64,000 nucleotides of DNA from Prionace glauca (lineage: Eukaryota > Chordata > Chondrichthyes > Carcharhiniformes > Carcharhinidae): NCBI GenBank assembly GCA_037974335.1, contig CM075760.1:18446960-18510959 (forward strand), written 5' to 3'. The notes under the pieces were generated by a model. That model saw only the letters and a list, made by a program, of their open reading frames with translations, had not been told where the DNA came from and made no database searches. The translations under genes were made by a program, and so were the position numbers. Below are positions 1 to 9,639 of the stretch, piece after piece; the stretch's first letter is position 1, and every line of letters begins with the position of its first letter.

Positions 1-439
1 AACTCACAATCAATCCTGAGGTGTTAGGGTGTTGTATTTTCAGTATTGTCCTGAAACAATCTAATCCTTCTCGCTCTGTCGATTAATTGCTTATTCTAAT
101 GGAATATTTCCTTCACAATTGTGTGCTGTTGTTCCTGTTCCCCTTTATACGATTTTCACATCACCCTTACTCTCTCACTGAATTGTATGATTTCAATTAA
201 CAGTAATCAGGCGTACAAATAAATCACATCAATAGCTCAGAAACAACCATCACCAACCTCTGTATGTCCTGACCCATTGGTAGGACAGACTCAGCAGAGC
301 TGGCGGCACAATGGGGTATAGTCGGGAACCACTTGCCCTGGAAGTGCTCAATATCGTCTCTGAACCTTATAAACTCTCCTGATATCAGGTTAGATATGAG
401 CAAGGAAACCTGCTGCTGACTATCATGTGCCTCCGCTGA

Positions 440-1140
440 TGTATCTAAACTCAAAATGTGTTCAAAATAGAGGAAGCTCTGAAGATGGCAAGGGTGCAGA
501 ATGAACTCTGGTTGGGGGACTTCAATGTCCAACACTATGTCTGGCTCGATAGCATACAGCTGGACATATCTGCTAGATTGGAACTGTGGCAGAGAGCAAG
601 ACAACTGCCAAGAGGGCAAAACATATACTTGACCTCATCCTCAGCAACCTGTCTGCTGCAGATGCATCACCAGAGCCGTGTCAGCAGGAGTGACCACCTA
701 TAGTCCTTGTAGACACAAAGTCCTGTCTTTACATTGAGCTATGCTCCATCCTGTAGTATGGCCCAGTCACCGTGCTAAATGAGATAGATCTAGCAATTCA
801 GTACTCGGCATCCATAAGGCACTATGGGCCATCAGCTGCAGCATTGAACTCAAACACAATCTGTAACCACGTGGCCTAACATATCCACTGCATTGGCAAC
901 AACCTTCATCCAGAGGTGTCGAGTGGATGATCCATCCCGACTTCCGCCGGAGGTCCGCAGTATCACTGATGTCAGTCTTCATCCAATGTGATTCACTCCA
1001 TGTGACTTTAGGACCGGTTGATGGCACTGGATGCTGCAAAGACGATAGGCCCTGGAAGTATCTCAGCAATATTACTGAAGACTTGTGCTCCAGAACCAAC
1101 CACAAATGGTGGAAAATTAGAAAAAGTGATTTTTTATATG
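440..1140 (+). mobile_element. Degraded LINE endonuclease fragment
   Basis: An open stretch at 458-703 contains WLGDFNVQ, which resembles the GDFN catalytic block of LINE apurinic-type endonucleases, in this case from an L2/CR1/jockey-type element. The following 400 bases keep the feel of the downstream endonuclease region (short open stretches, stops in every frame). It is an old, inactive fragment on the plus strand. The family call is tentative. The first 240 bases of the window hold nothing I recognise. Confidence 0.45.
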
Positions 1141-1199
1141 GAAGATATTTAAGGAGATATCAGGTGCAATGTCTCTGATTCCAGTCACTGATTTCTTTA

Positions 1200-1847
1200 T
1201 TACAAAATTCCTTCGGACCGACAACAAGGTTCCTTATACCTGAAGGCCGTTGTTTAATTTCTAGTTTGCCGCCTGGGTGAGGTATTGATAGAGTCACTGT
1301 GGTTAACTGGACTGGCCGCAGTGACATTGATCTCATTCAGCCGGTAGCTTATTGACATTGCATGGCTGGGACTGCAATCTATTGCCCAAGAGAGAGCTCT
1401 GAGACCCCGCTGTGGGGCTATAAACGGCAGACAGATCTCTCCCAGTCACATTTCACATCCAGAGTGGATTCGAGAGTGTCCTCAATTTGAGTTTGTTAAA
1501 AGAAATATATCAGGAGTGTTTGCACTCTTGATTTTGATGTGCCCCTTAAGGCAAAATTCGCCCAGACGCTGTCAACTCTCTCAGAACACGGAACACTAAC
1601 ACCCGCACCCCGCGCCTCACCACCGTCTCCCCGAACCCACTCCACCCCGCCCCAGTCTCCCCCCGAGGTTTCGCCCCACCATCCATGTCCCGCTGACCGC
1701 CGACTCCAGCAGGTCTCACAGACACCTTCCCCGGGACTGACTGGAGCCGGTTCCCGAATCACACCCTGATCCCAACTCGGAATCTGTACCGGATGATTTT
1801 CCACAGGAAGATTCGATGGAATTGAAATACAGATCACAATGATAAAG
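1200..1847. other. No gene recognised; C-rich stretch
   Basis: No Ig constant exon, second V domain or other gene is recognisable here, although this is where exons downstream of the J segment would lie on the minus strand. Positions 1590-1700 are C-rich and open in two frames, but the predicted peptides are simple proline-rich composition and not convincing as protein. Confidence 0.4.
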
Positions 1848-1935
1848 TTATTAATAAAACCCTACAGTGCAGAAACAGGCCCTTCGGCCCATCGAGTCTG
1901 CACCGAACACAAGGGGGACATTAAACGAGACAGAC
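1848..1935 (-). repeat. LINE/SINE 3' tail fragment
   Basis: The stretch reads as a minus-strand copy of the GGCCGAAGGGCCTGTT-type tail seen in many CR1-related repeats of this window. It lies just 3' of the J splice donor on the minus strand, so it would be within the intron after J. Confidence 0.5.
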
Positions 1936-1965
1936 TGTAACAAGGCGGGGTTTGGAATTACTTAC

Positions 1966-2054
1966 GGGCTGTGACAGTCACCACCGTCCCGGATCCATCT
2001 GCATAATCATATTTACACAGTGACTCCACCCTCAGTCTCCCCGGTACAAAAACT
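1966..2054 (-). other. Antigen-receptor J segment with 23-bp RSS
   Basis: On the minus strand a nonamer (2046-2054, plus-strand ACAAAAACT) and a heptamer (2016-2022, CACAGTG) are separated by exactly 23 bases. They are followed by a 50-base coding segment (1966-2015) and a GTAAGT donor at 1960-1965. The frame reads KYDYADGSGTVVTVTA plus one base, so the donor is in phase 1, as usual for Ig-domain exons. The DGSGT core replaces the usual F/W-G-x-G with D-G-x-G, which resembles IgNAR J segments (DGAGTVLTVN is known). A J with a 23-bp RSS fits IgH/IgNAR logic and differs from TCR delta J segments, which carry 12-bp signals. What it splices to is not visible. Confidence 0.88.
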
Positions 2055-2366
2055 ACCAACATCTCAATCTGCCGGAAAACCATCACCAGTCACTCGGAAA
2101 TGTCCAATTATTCGGAGGATTTAAAATCAATAAATAATATTCAAGGTTTCAATGTCTCTGTCGGTTCAAATTGTAATTTTGTGAGGCCCGAGCTTTCAGT
2201 AAATGGCCGCAGGAAGGAAATATTAACTTCATATATCGCAAAAAAAATCAAAGAAAGATGTGAGTGGTGGAGATTACAATAGAAATAATCCTGATTTCAG
2301 CGATAATAACATCAAACCAATGATTCAAAGTCTGGGCACTGAGAATTTATAGTGTAATTGCGCACA
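2055..2366. other. J-D spacer, no further gene segment seen
   Basis: I looked for further D segments (paired heptamers with 12-base spacers) between J and the D at 2395-2410 and saw none. The stretch is AT-rich. Confidence 0.5.
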
Positions 2367-2438
2367 GGTATTTGTTCAGCTTCTTTTCACTGTGACTATC
2401 CCAATATTTACACAGTGATACAGTTCAGCATCAAAACC
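2367..2438 (-). other. D segment flanked by two 12-bp RSSs
   Basis: The plus strand reads nonamer GGTATTTGT (2367-2375), a 12-base spacer, heptamer CACTGTG (2388-2394), a 16-base core (2395-2410), heptamer CACAGTG (2411-2417), a 12-base spacer and nonamer ATCAAAACC (2430-2438). Both heptamers are perfect and each nonamer is close to consensus. On the minus (coding) strand the 16-base core can be read as KYWDS or NIGI, with a stop in the third frame. The 12/12 pairing lets it join both the 23-type V and the 23-type J of this locus under the 12/23 rule. Only one D is seen; classical IgNAR clusters usually have several, whereas NAR-TCR V clusters are reported to have a single D (from memory). 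Confidence 0.9.
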
Positions 2439-2699
2439 TCTGGTACTGGGTGGGATGTTGGGACATGAATTAAACAGCGCGGAATGTGGCTCCCAGTTCC
2501 GGCTGTGAGTCTAGGGTCCCATCTGGTGTCAGGGTTTGTAACTGGGATCAGTCATTCCCATTCTCAATTCACCGAAAACACTCCCAGGAATGAAACCCCC
2601 ATCCACTCACTCTCCGTATTTACAAAACTCAAAATACCAACGGTAATAATCAGGTCTTATTCAAAATAAACTGCAATAAATAGGCGCAACTGTGGGATT

Positions 2700-2735
2700 G
2701 CGGGAGGTGGGGGCGGAGGGGGGGGGGTGGTGTAG
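2700..2735. repeat. G-rich tract between V and D
   Basis: A run of guanine blocks on the plus strand, including ten or more consecutive G, lies between the V recombination signal and the D segment. It could form a G-quadruplex; no function is shown. Confidence 0.6.
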
Positions 2736-2780
2736 ATTAACTCCGGTTTTTCATTTGGTTCTGTGAGAATCTGCAGGATG

Positions 2781-2818
2781 AGTTTTTGTATCGTGGGAAG
2801 CCGAGGCCCATCACTGTG
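2781..2818 (-). promoter_or_regulatory. V-side RSS (heptamer, 22-base spacer, nonamer)
   Basis: On the minus strand the V coding end is followed directly by CACAGTG (2812-2818), a 22-base spacer and ACAAAAACT (2781-2789). The heptamer is perfect and the nonamer differs from the consensus ACAAAAACC only at its last base. A 22-base spacer is one short of canonical 23 and within the range tolerated by RAG. Confidence 0.88.
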
Positions 2819-3297
2819 TGTAGTACTTATAATGAGCTTTACAGTAATAGGTGGCGGCGTCTTCAACTCTCACATCCCGAATTTCCAGCGAAAATGTCTT
2901 TCCTGCTTTGTTCACAGACACAATAAATCTCCCTCCGCTGGAGATCCGCTCCCACTCCTTCCCGGGCTGGGTTTGTTTGAAGAACTCGCCGTTAACCAAA
3001 GGGCGAGCATAAAATCCACCATAGAAAACACAGCTGATGGTGAGAGACTGACACTCCTGCTTGGTCACCTCTCCTGGGCTCTGTACCACCGACTGACTGA
3101 AAGATCCTGGAAATTAAACACAGAGAGTTTAATGGACCATCAGAGCTGAACCACACAATGGAGCTAAAACCCCAAACAGTGTCTGTAATTGGGATGGACT
3201 GGGACAGCTTTATATCCAATCCACACAATGTGGGTTAGTTTGATCGGTACTCACGGGGTAAACAGACACACAGGGTGAAAACAAGAAGGATTCCCAT
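2819..3297 (-). CDS. IgNAR/NAR-TCR-type V gene segment (leader + V exon)
   Basis: Two exons: a leader, 3297-3255 (MGILLVFTLCVCLP, donor GTGAGT, phase 1), and a V exon, 3106-2819, after a CAG acceptor; the 148-base intron keeps the frame. The 110-codon product is a germline antigen-receptor V domain. It has the first Ig cysteine in LTISC, a D-x-A-x-Y-x-C end (VEDAATYYCKA), and a GGRFIVSVNKAGKTFSL stretch closely resembling IgNAR and NAR-TCR V domains. CDR2 is minimal: FR2 (FFKQTQPGKEW) runs almost directly into ISSGGRF. Oddities: FR2 has Phe where Trp is usual, and FR1 has an extra Cys (KQECQSL). The frame is open from ATG to the heptamer, so it looks functional. Upstream there is a TATA-like AT stretch near 3440 but no octamer. 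It could belong to IgNAR, NAR-TCR or an orphan cluster; the missing constant exons prevent a decision. Confidence 0.88.
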
Positions 3298-3619
3298 CTC
3301 TCTGCTGCCCGGAGCTGATGGTTTATGTGACGGGGAGCTGGAGATTGCAGAGTTTGACTGCTCTGGGACACTGGATCTCAGAACTGAACTGAAATACCTC
3401 AGGCCTGAACATTGTTAATTTAGGCCACGCCCATTGTTTAAAATAAAACTCGAGAATGGAAAGGTGGCAGAAAGCTGTGAACATTCAGTCGAGGCCCCAC
3501 AGTTATCTGGGCCTCGGAGCTCCCGAGCCCCGAATCTGATCCCGTGACTCTTCTGGGTGTTGTCACTCAGAGTTTGTGAATGTCCCTCTTTGTCACAAGT
3601 AAGGAAAATTCTTCTTTTT

Positions 3620-4450
3620 CAGTGTCCAAGTGTAGAGATGGCAGTTAGGGCAGTGATATGCCCCTCCTGTTAGATGTGGGAGATTAGGGAACTTTCTCGT
3701 GTCCCTGGTGACTATGTTTGCGGGAAGTGTGACCAACTGCAGTTCATCACACACTGAATGGTTCTGTTGGAGCAGCAGCTGGAAACATTCTTACTGGATC
3801 CAGGGTGAGGTGGAAATGGGTACAAAATTGGCTTGATGACAGAAGACAGAGGGTTGTTTTTCAAACTGGGGGCCTGTGACCAGCGGTGTGTCTCAGGGAT
3901 CAGTGCTAGGTGCACTGTTTCTTGTCACATATATTAATGATTTGGATGATAATATAGGGGGCATGGTTAGTAAGTTTGTAGATGACGCCAAGATTGGTGG
4001 CATGGTGGACAGTGAAGAAGGTTATCACGGATTGCAACGGGATCTTTATCAATTGGGCCAGTGGACTGGTGAACGGAAGGTGGAGTTTTATTTAGATGGA
4101 TGCGAGGTGATCCATTTTGGTCAATCAAATCAGGACAGAACTTATTCATTTAATGGAATGGTGTTGTGGACAGTTATAAAACAAAACGATCTAGCAGTAC
4201 AGGTTCGTAGCTCCTTGAAAGTAGAGTCATGCGTGGACAGAGTGCCGAAGAAGGCATTCAGCATGCTTGGTTTAATCGGTCAGAACATTGAATACAGGAG
4301 TTTGGACGTCTTGTTGAAGTTGCATAAGACATTGGTAAGGCCACACTTGGAATACTGTGTACAATTCTGGTCACCCTATTATAGAAAGGATATTATTAAA
4401 CTAGAAAGAGTGCAGAAAAGATTTACTGGAATGCTGCCAGGACACATATA
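3620..4450 (+). mobile_element. CR1-like LINE, internally deleted
   Basis: The first part (about 3640-3780) resembles a CR1 ORF1 start, with a cysteine-rich MWE...DYVCGKC region. It joins directly to RT sequence (about 3790-4440) with a degraded VPQGSVLG-like block, FVDDAKIGG in place of FADD, and LEYCVQFWSPYYRKD. An open stretch of 200 codons lies at 3876-4478. The endonuclease and half of RT are missing, so it is a dead composite copy. Confidence 0.75.
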
Positions 4451-4610
4451 CAGATATACACAATCTCAGACAAACTAACAGACACACAAAAACACATACA
4501 CGAACACACACAGACATGCCCACAAAAACATAGACTTACATAAACGCAAAAACTGACACACACAGACATACAACTATCACATACACCCTCACAAACACAG
4601 AGATAAAGTG
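4440..4610. repeat. CA/ACAC-rich simple repeat
   Basis: Imperfect ACACA-rich low-complexity sequence follows directly after the CR1 fragment. Confidence 0.8.
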
Positions 4611-4675
4611 AGACAATGACCAGTTGATGTTAATCTCTAATCCACCTGCTGCGAACTAAAATAATGTAAGATGTC

Positions 4676-5340
4676 TCACAACACCAGGTTAATTTCCAAC
4701 AGGTTTATTTGGTAGAAAAAGCCACTAGCTTTCAGAGCGGTGCTCCTTCATCAGATCAGTGGGAGTTCTGTTCACAAGCAGGGCATAGAAAGACACAAGC
4801 CCAATTTACAAAATTATGGTTGGACTGATAGTCTTTACAGGTTATCAAGTCTTAAAGATACAGACAATATGAGTTGGGAGAGGGTTAAACAAGTTTAAAG
4901 AGATGTGCATTGTCTTCAGCCAGGACAGTAAGTGAGATTTTGCAAGATCAAGGAAAGCCATGGAGATTACAGATAGTGTGACATGAACCCAAGATCCCGG
5001 TTCAGGCTTCCTCATGTGTCTAGAATTTGGCTTTCAATCTCTGCTCAGCGACTCTGCGCTGTCGTGTGTCCTGAAGGCCGCCTTGGAGAAAGTGAATCCG
5101 AAGATCAGAGGCCGAATGCCCCTGACCGCTGAAGTGTTCCCGGACAGGAAGAGAATACTCTTGAGTGGTGATTGTGAGTGGTTTTCATTCAACCGTTGTG
5201 GTAGCGTCTGCATCATCTCCCCAATGTACCATGCTCTGGACATCCTTTCCTGCAGCGTATCAGATAGACAACGTTACCAGAATATGCACCATGTACCGGG
5301 TGGATGGTGTTCTACGTGAGACTGTACCCTCAACACTTGA
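4676..5340 (-). mobile_element. Penelope-like element 3' end, antisense half
   Basis: Reading on the minus strand, about 5330-5010 matches the region that elsewhere (59480-59760) resembles a GIY-YIG C-terminus, followed by a 3' UTR ending in the frequent tail with AAATAAACCTG and GTGAGAC. Its sense partner lies at 5820-6025, so the pair is head-to-head around an inserted SINE. The Penelope assignment is my inference; a tRNA-less SINE derived from it is the alternative. Confidence 0.45.
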
Positions 5341-5344
5341 TTAC

Positions 5345-5818
5345 TTGTAAAGACTCGCGGTGGGTTGTGCGAGGACTACTCTTGGATGTTGCTGCGAGAG
5401 TAGCCTAGTGCTTCACGTCGTTAGTGTACGCTTAAACTGGACCAATTAACAGGCAACACAACAGCTCAGTGACTATCACTATTTGCGGTCCAGTTACAGG
5501 GACCGGGGTCGGATCTCCGTCTTGGGTCAGTGTCTGTGGGAGTTTGAACATCCTCCCCGTGCTTGTGTGGATTTTCTCCGGGTGCTCCGGTTTCCTCCCA
5601 CACCCCCAAAACGCGTTTTTAGGCTAAATTGGATCTCCCTTAATCTGGTGCATATATAATTCCCTAAATTTGCACCCCTGTATTGTGGAACACACTAGAT
5701 GTAGATAAAAGCCGCAGGTAGCCGAAGGATTGGAATGAGGCACTCACCGACTGTTAAAATGGGCGGAGCGGGCTTGTAGGGCCGAAGCGCCTGTTTCCTG
5801 AGCTGTGCTGTTCTTTTC
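5345..5818 (+). repeat. SINE, diverged copy
   Basis: It shares with 7800-8272 and 12640-13095 the same order of blocks: CAACAGCTCAGTGACTA, GGAGTTTG...TCCCCGTGCTTG, TCCGGGTGCTCCGGTTTCCT and the GGGCCGAAG...GCCTGTTTC tail. It appears to sit inside a Penelope-like repeat. Confidence 0.65.
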
Positions 5819-5819
5819 T

Positions 5820-6025
5820 TCTTTGACACGCATTCCAACCATTAGTTTGCAAATTAAGTTTGTATTTTTATATGCCCTGTTGGTGAACAGAACTACCACT
5901 TATCTGACAAAGGAGCAACACTCCGAAAGCTTTTGCTACCAAATAAACCTGTCGGACTTTAACCTGGTGTGGTGAGACTTTTTACTGTGCTCACCCCAGT
6001 CCAACGCCGGCATCACCACGTCATC
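5820..6025 (+). repeat. Penelope-like 3' tail, sense half
   Basis: Plus-strand copy of the tail with GCTACCAAATAAACCTG and a CCCCAGTCCAACGCCGGCAT end. It is inverted relative to 4676-4990. Confidence 0.6.
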
Positions 6026-6283
6026 ACTAAAACCATAACAGAAGTTAATCTAAAGCTCATGAAATGAGAAAATGTATAAATATACCCCATAGCTCAGAAT
6101 GGGAGTGCAATTAATGATTTCTCGGTTGTCCATGATCTTTGAACAAATACAGAATTGGAGAGATTATAATATTTGAATTGTAATATCTAATGTATAATGT
6201 ATCTGGGAACAGAGTGGATTTGACACAGGCTGGAAGACAGACTGAGGTAATGAGATTGAAGCGGCTGTTCAGAGTGAATGAAC

Positions 6284-6500
6284 ATAGAACATAGAACATT
6301 ACAGCGCAGAACAGGCCCTTCGGCCCACGATGTTGCGCCGACCAGTTTTTTTTAAAAAATACACTGACCGACTAATCTAAACCAATCCCTTTTCGTCCAT
6401 AAACCTATCCACAGATCTCTTAAACGCCCCCAAACTAGGCGCATTTACAACCGCAGCAGGCAGGGCATTCCAATCCCTCACCACCCGCTGGGTAAAGAAT
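6284..6500 (-). mobile_element. CR1-related LINE 3' end
   Basis: Starts with repeated ACATAGA units, then AGGCCCTTCGGCCCACG and a reverse-strand C-terminus reading FFTQRVVRDWNALPAAVV, the conserved CR1 ORF2 end. Confidence 0.75.
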
Positions 6501-6679
6501 GGGTTTGTTGCAGAGAAGGATGCATGGATAGGAAAGAGAGAGCTGGATGGAGAGAAAGAGAGAGAGTGAGATGGATGGAGGGGTAGATAGATGGATAGGA
6601 GTGAATGTGAGAAGTTTCCAGTTGAAAAGGTTCCCAGAGTCTCTGAGCAGCTGAACTGAGGAAGCCTTTGGGCAGAGAC

Positions 6680-7430
6680 TGTGCTGTTTTTATTTCCCTT
6701 CCTGGCCACCAGAGGTCGCTGTAACACGCCCGGACGCTGCTCCGCCCAGTGTCACCTCTTGCCCACTCCGGCCCGGCCGCTGATCGTTGGCGGAAGATCC
6801 GGATCCTGCAGAGAGGCGGGGCCAGCCGCCATATTTCCGTTACGTCACCATCAGCCCCTCCCCCCGTTGAGGAAAAAGCGACGGTTCAGAAACGTAGAAA
6901 GTGAGAGAAATTCCCACCCGGAAATCCCGCCCGGAGCGGAATTAAAATTAAATAAAATACATATTTTTATAAAGAGGCAGGTGGCGGAACCGCGCATGTG
7001 CTGTAGTATTTTCCCAGAGCGCACCGCGCGGGGGTGATTGAAAAACAGACGCAATAAAAAAAACGATTTTCCCGAATGGAGAAGGAACCGAAAGTCTGAC
7101 GGGTGAGGATGTGAATAATAATCATCAAGATTCAAAATATTAAAAATTAAAATGTAACTGTCTGGGCGCATGTGTGGGAGGGGAATTCCCCAAGAGTGCC
7201 GCGCGCGGGACGCCGTCTCCCCTGGCAACGCAAGATGGCCACCGGCCGTCTCCCTTGGCAACGCAAGATGGCCGCCGGCCGTCTCCCCTGGCAACGCAAG
7301 ATGGCCGCGGGCGGTGGGTGTGATTTTGGCGCAGGCGCAGTGAGGTCTGCCTGCAGCCCATTGTCCAGATTGCCCCCCAGTGGATGAAGTGGGGATGGTG
7401 CAGCAGATGGAGCAACAATCCCAGTTTCAA
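6680..7430. promoter_or_regulatory. CpG-rich promoter-like island
   Basis: The stretch is GC- and CpG-rich compared with its surroundings. It carries GCCGCCATATTTCCGTTACGTC (YY1/ETS-like plus CRE-like, at about 6827-6848), a GGCGGGGCC box near 6815, TTTTGGCGC (E2F-like, about 7325) and GCGCAGGCGCAG (NRF1-like, about 7330). The gene it serves is not identified: no convincing coding exon adjoins, and the open frames across 7147-7677 arise from the 33-bp repeat. It may be bidirectional. Confidence 0.6.
7215..7313. repeat. Three 33-bp tandem units with RFX-like and YY1-like sites
   Basis: Units start at 7215, 7248 and 7281. Each contains CTGGCAACG or TTGGCAACG (an RFX half-site) followed by CAAGATGGCC (a YY1-type core), so the composite site occurs three times at fixed spacing. 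The second unit has a C-to-T change; the first has GCCACC where the others have GCCGC. Confidence 0.88.
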
Positions 7431-7499
7431 TGGGGGGAGAGAAGCTGCAATGCTGCTCCCTGTTGTTCACTCCTCTCCGCAGTCTCAGCATTGCAGAGT

Positions 7500-7775
7500 G
7501 TTTAGAGACACACAGTACGAGGGGAGTTGGGCTTAAGGGGAGGAGGGAGAGGTTTAACACAGATATTAGAGGGAGGTTTTTCACACAGAGGGTAGTGGGG
7601 ATATGCAATGCTCTGCCAAGTAAGGTTGTGGAGGCAAACACGCTGGAGTTGTTTAAGAGTAGCTTAGACAGGCACATGAGTGAGTTGGAGATGGATGGAT
7701 ATAGGAGATTGTTTTAAATAAGGGTCATTCGCATTGGGGCGCCCCTGGTAGGGTAAATGGATCTGGTACAATAAT
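7500..7775 (+). mobile_element. CR1 3' fragment
   Basis: Encodes the CR1 ORF2 C-terminus (RFFTQRVVGICNALPSKVVE...SSLDRHMSELEMDGY), close to the end of the longer copy at 10.5-12.6 kb. Confidence 0.8.
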
Positions 7776-7799
7776 AATGCTTTATTTTCTCTTTTTCAT

Positions 7800-8272
7800 T
7801 CACTGGTTTTAAGTCGGTCCGCCTTGTGTCCAACGAGGGGCATACATGCGATGGGTCGTACTTGGGCTGCTCTTTGTTGTTCGAGATTGGCCCAGTGCTT
7901 CATGTCGTTAGTGTGTGCCTAAACTGGACCAGATGCTGGGCAAGACGACAGCTCAGTGACTATCACTGATTGCTGTGCAGACACATGGATTTGGGCCGGT
8001 GCCTGGGGGAGTTTGCGAATTCTCCCCGTGCTTGCGTGGGTTTTCTCCGGGTGCTCCGGTTTCCTCCCACACCCCAAAGATGTACTATTAGGCTGATTGG
8101 CAGTAATAAATTGTCCCAAAATTAGTTTCCCTCAATGTGGATGGCCATAAAAAATTAGATAAGGGTCATGGGTGAAGGAGGGGACTGGTGGTGTTAAGAT
8201 GGTGGCGCGGGCTCGTTGGGCCGAAGGGCCTGTTTCCCGGGCTGCTTTTTTTCTTTGTTCTTTGTTCTTAAA
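7800..8272 (+). repeat. SINE, near-complete copy
   Basis: Same block order as 12640-13095 and ending in GGGCCGAAGGGCCTGTTTCC with a TTTGTTC-repeat tail, which suggests mobilisation by a LINE. Confidence 0.75.
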
Positions 8273-8304
8273 CAAGAGGGTGCATTGTCACAGCAGCACC
8301 TTGA

Positions 8305-8612
8305 CCTGCAGTTGAAGTTTATTATTAGTGTCACTAATAAGTCGGCTTACATTAACACTGCAATGCAATTCCTGTGAAAATTCCCGAGTCGCCATATTCC
8401 TGTTCGGATGCACTTACGGAGAATTTAGCATGGCCAATGCATCTAACCAGTACGTCTTTCGGACTGCTGCAGGAAACCAGAGCATCTGGAAGAAACCCAT
8501 GCAGACATGGGGAGAATGTGCAAACTCCACACAGACAATGACCCAAGCCGGGAATCGAATTTGGGGCCCTAGCGCTGAGAGGCAGCATTGCTAACCACCG
8601 TGCAACTGTGCT
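8305..8612 (-). repeat. tRNA-derived SINE, reverse copy
   Basis: The reverse complement carries the tRNA-like start (GCACGGTGGTTAGCAATGC-type A box, GATTCGATTCCC-type B box) and a TTAGTGACACTAATAATAA tail. Confidence 0.7.
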
Positions 8613-8829
8613 GCAACACTCTCCCCCAGATATCAAACTACCCACCCCCGTTAAAATCATAAAATCCCAACAGTGCATCAAGTCTATGTCAACAGAGCAT
8701 TTTACCCTATTCCCGTAACCCCACAATACTCTCTATTCCCCGTAACCTTCACATCTTTGGACATTAAGGGAGAATTTAGCACGGTCAATCCACCTAACCT
8801 GCCCATCCTTCAGACCCCACAGATATTCT

Positions 8830-9345
8830 GGTCACCCTGTTATAAAAAGGATATTATTAAACTGTAAAGAATGCAGAAAAGATGCTACTGGGACTTGATG
8901 GATTGAGTTATCAGGAGAAGCTGGATAGACTGTGACTTTTTTCACTGGAGCTTAGGAGGCTGAGGGGTGATCTTATAGAGGTCTATAAAATAATGAGGCA
9001 CAGATCAGCTCGATAGTCAATATCTTTTCCCAAATGTAGGGGAGTCTAAAATTAGAGGGCTTGGATTCAGATGGGAGGGGAAAGATACAAAAGTGTCCAG
9101 GGGAGCATTCTTTTTTCACACAGAGGGTGGTGAGTGTCTGGAACAAGCTACCAGATGTAGTCGTAGAGATGGGTACAATTTTGTCTTTTAAAATGCATTT
9201 AGACAGTTACATGGGTGTGATGGGTACAGAGGAAATGGGCCAAATACAAGCAATTGGGATTAGCTTCGGGTTTTTTAAAAAGGGCAGCATGGAGCAGTTG
9301 GGCTAAAGGGCCTGTTTCCATGCTGTAAACCTCTATGACTCTATA
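8830..9345 (+). mobile_element. CR1-related LINE 3' fragment
   Basis: Homologous to the CR1 ORF2 C-terminus (FFTQRVVSVWNKLPDVVVE) followed by GGGCCTGTTTCCATGCTG and a GACTCTATA end. It is heavily mutated. A short tRNA-SINE piece on the minus strand follows at about 9350-9455. Confidence 0.7.
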
Positions 9346-9639
9346 TGGGGGGAACATGAAAACCCCACACAGACAATGACCGAAGGCTGGAATTGAACAC
9401 GGGTCCTTGGCACTAGGAGGCTGCAGTGCTAACCACTGTGCTAATGCGCTGCCACTCCGGCAAATGTATTTGGAGGGAGCACAGGACAGGTGGGGATGGG
9501 GGATGGGGTGGTGGGATGAATTCTGACTCACTTTGATGAGGGGAAGGGTGGAAATCAGAAAAAAATCAGCTTTGCCTCACCATCTTCCCTCATTCCTGCT
9601 CTTGTTACTAATTAAAAACCTGCTCACTCCTCCATTCTG

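Noticed and set aside
1295-1301. CACTGTG heptamer left of the J segment, a possible further RSS
   Set aside because: No nonamer stands 12 or 23 bases away on either side and the flank does not read as a V or D coding end.
1539-1837. Proline-rich peptide and its antisense frame
   Set aside because: Composition effect of C-rich DNA; no homology or splice context was recognised.
7147-7677. 176-codon open frame on the minus strand over the CpG island
   Set aside because: Its repetitive part is three copies of the 33-bp unit, whose length is a multiple of three; no domain is seen.
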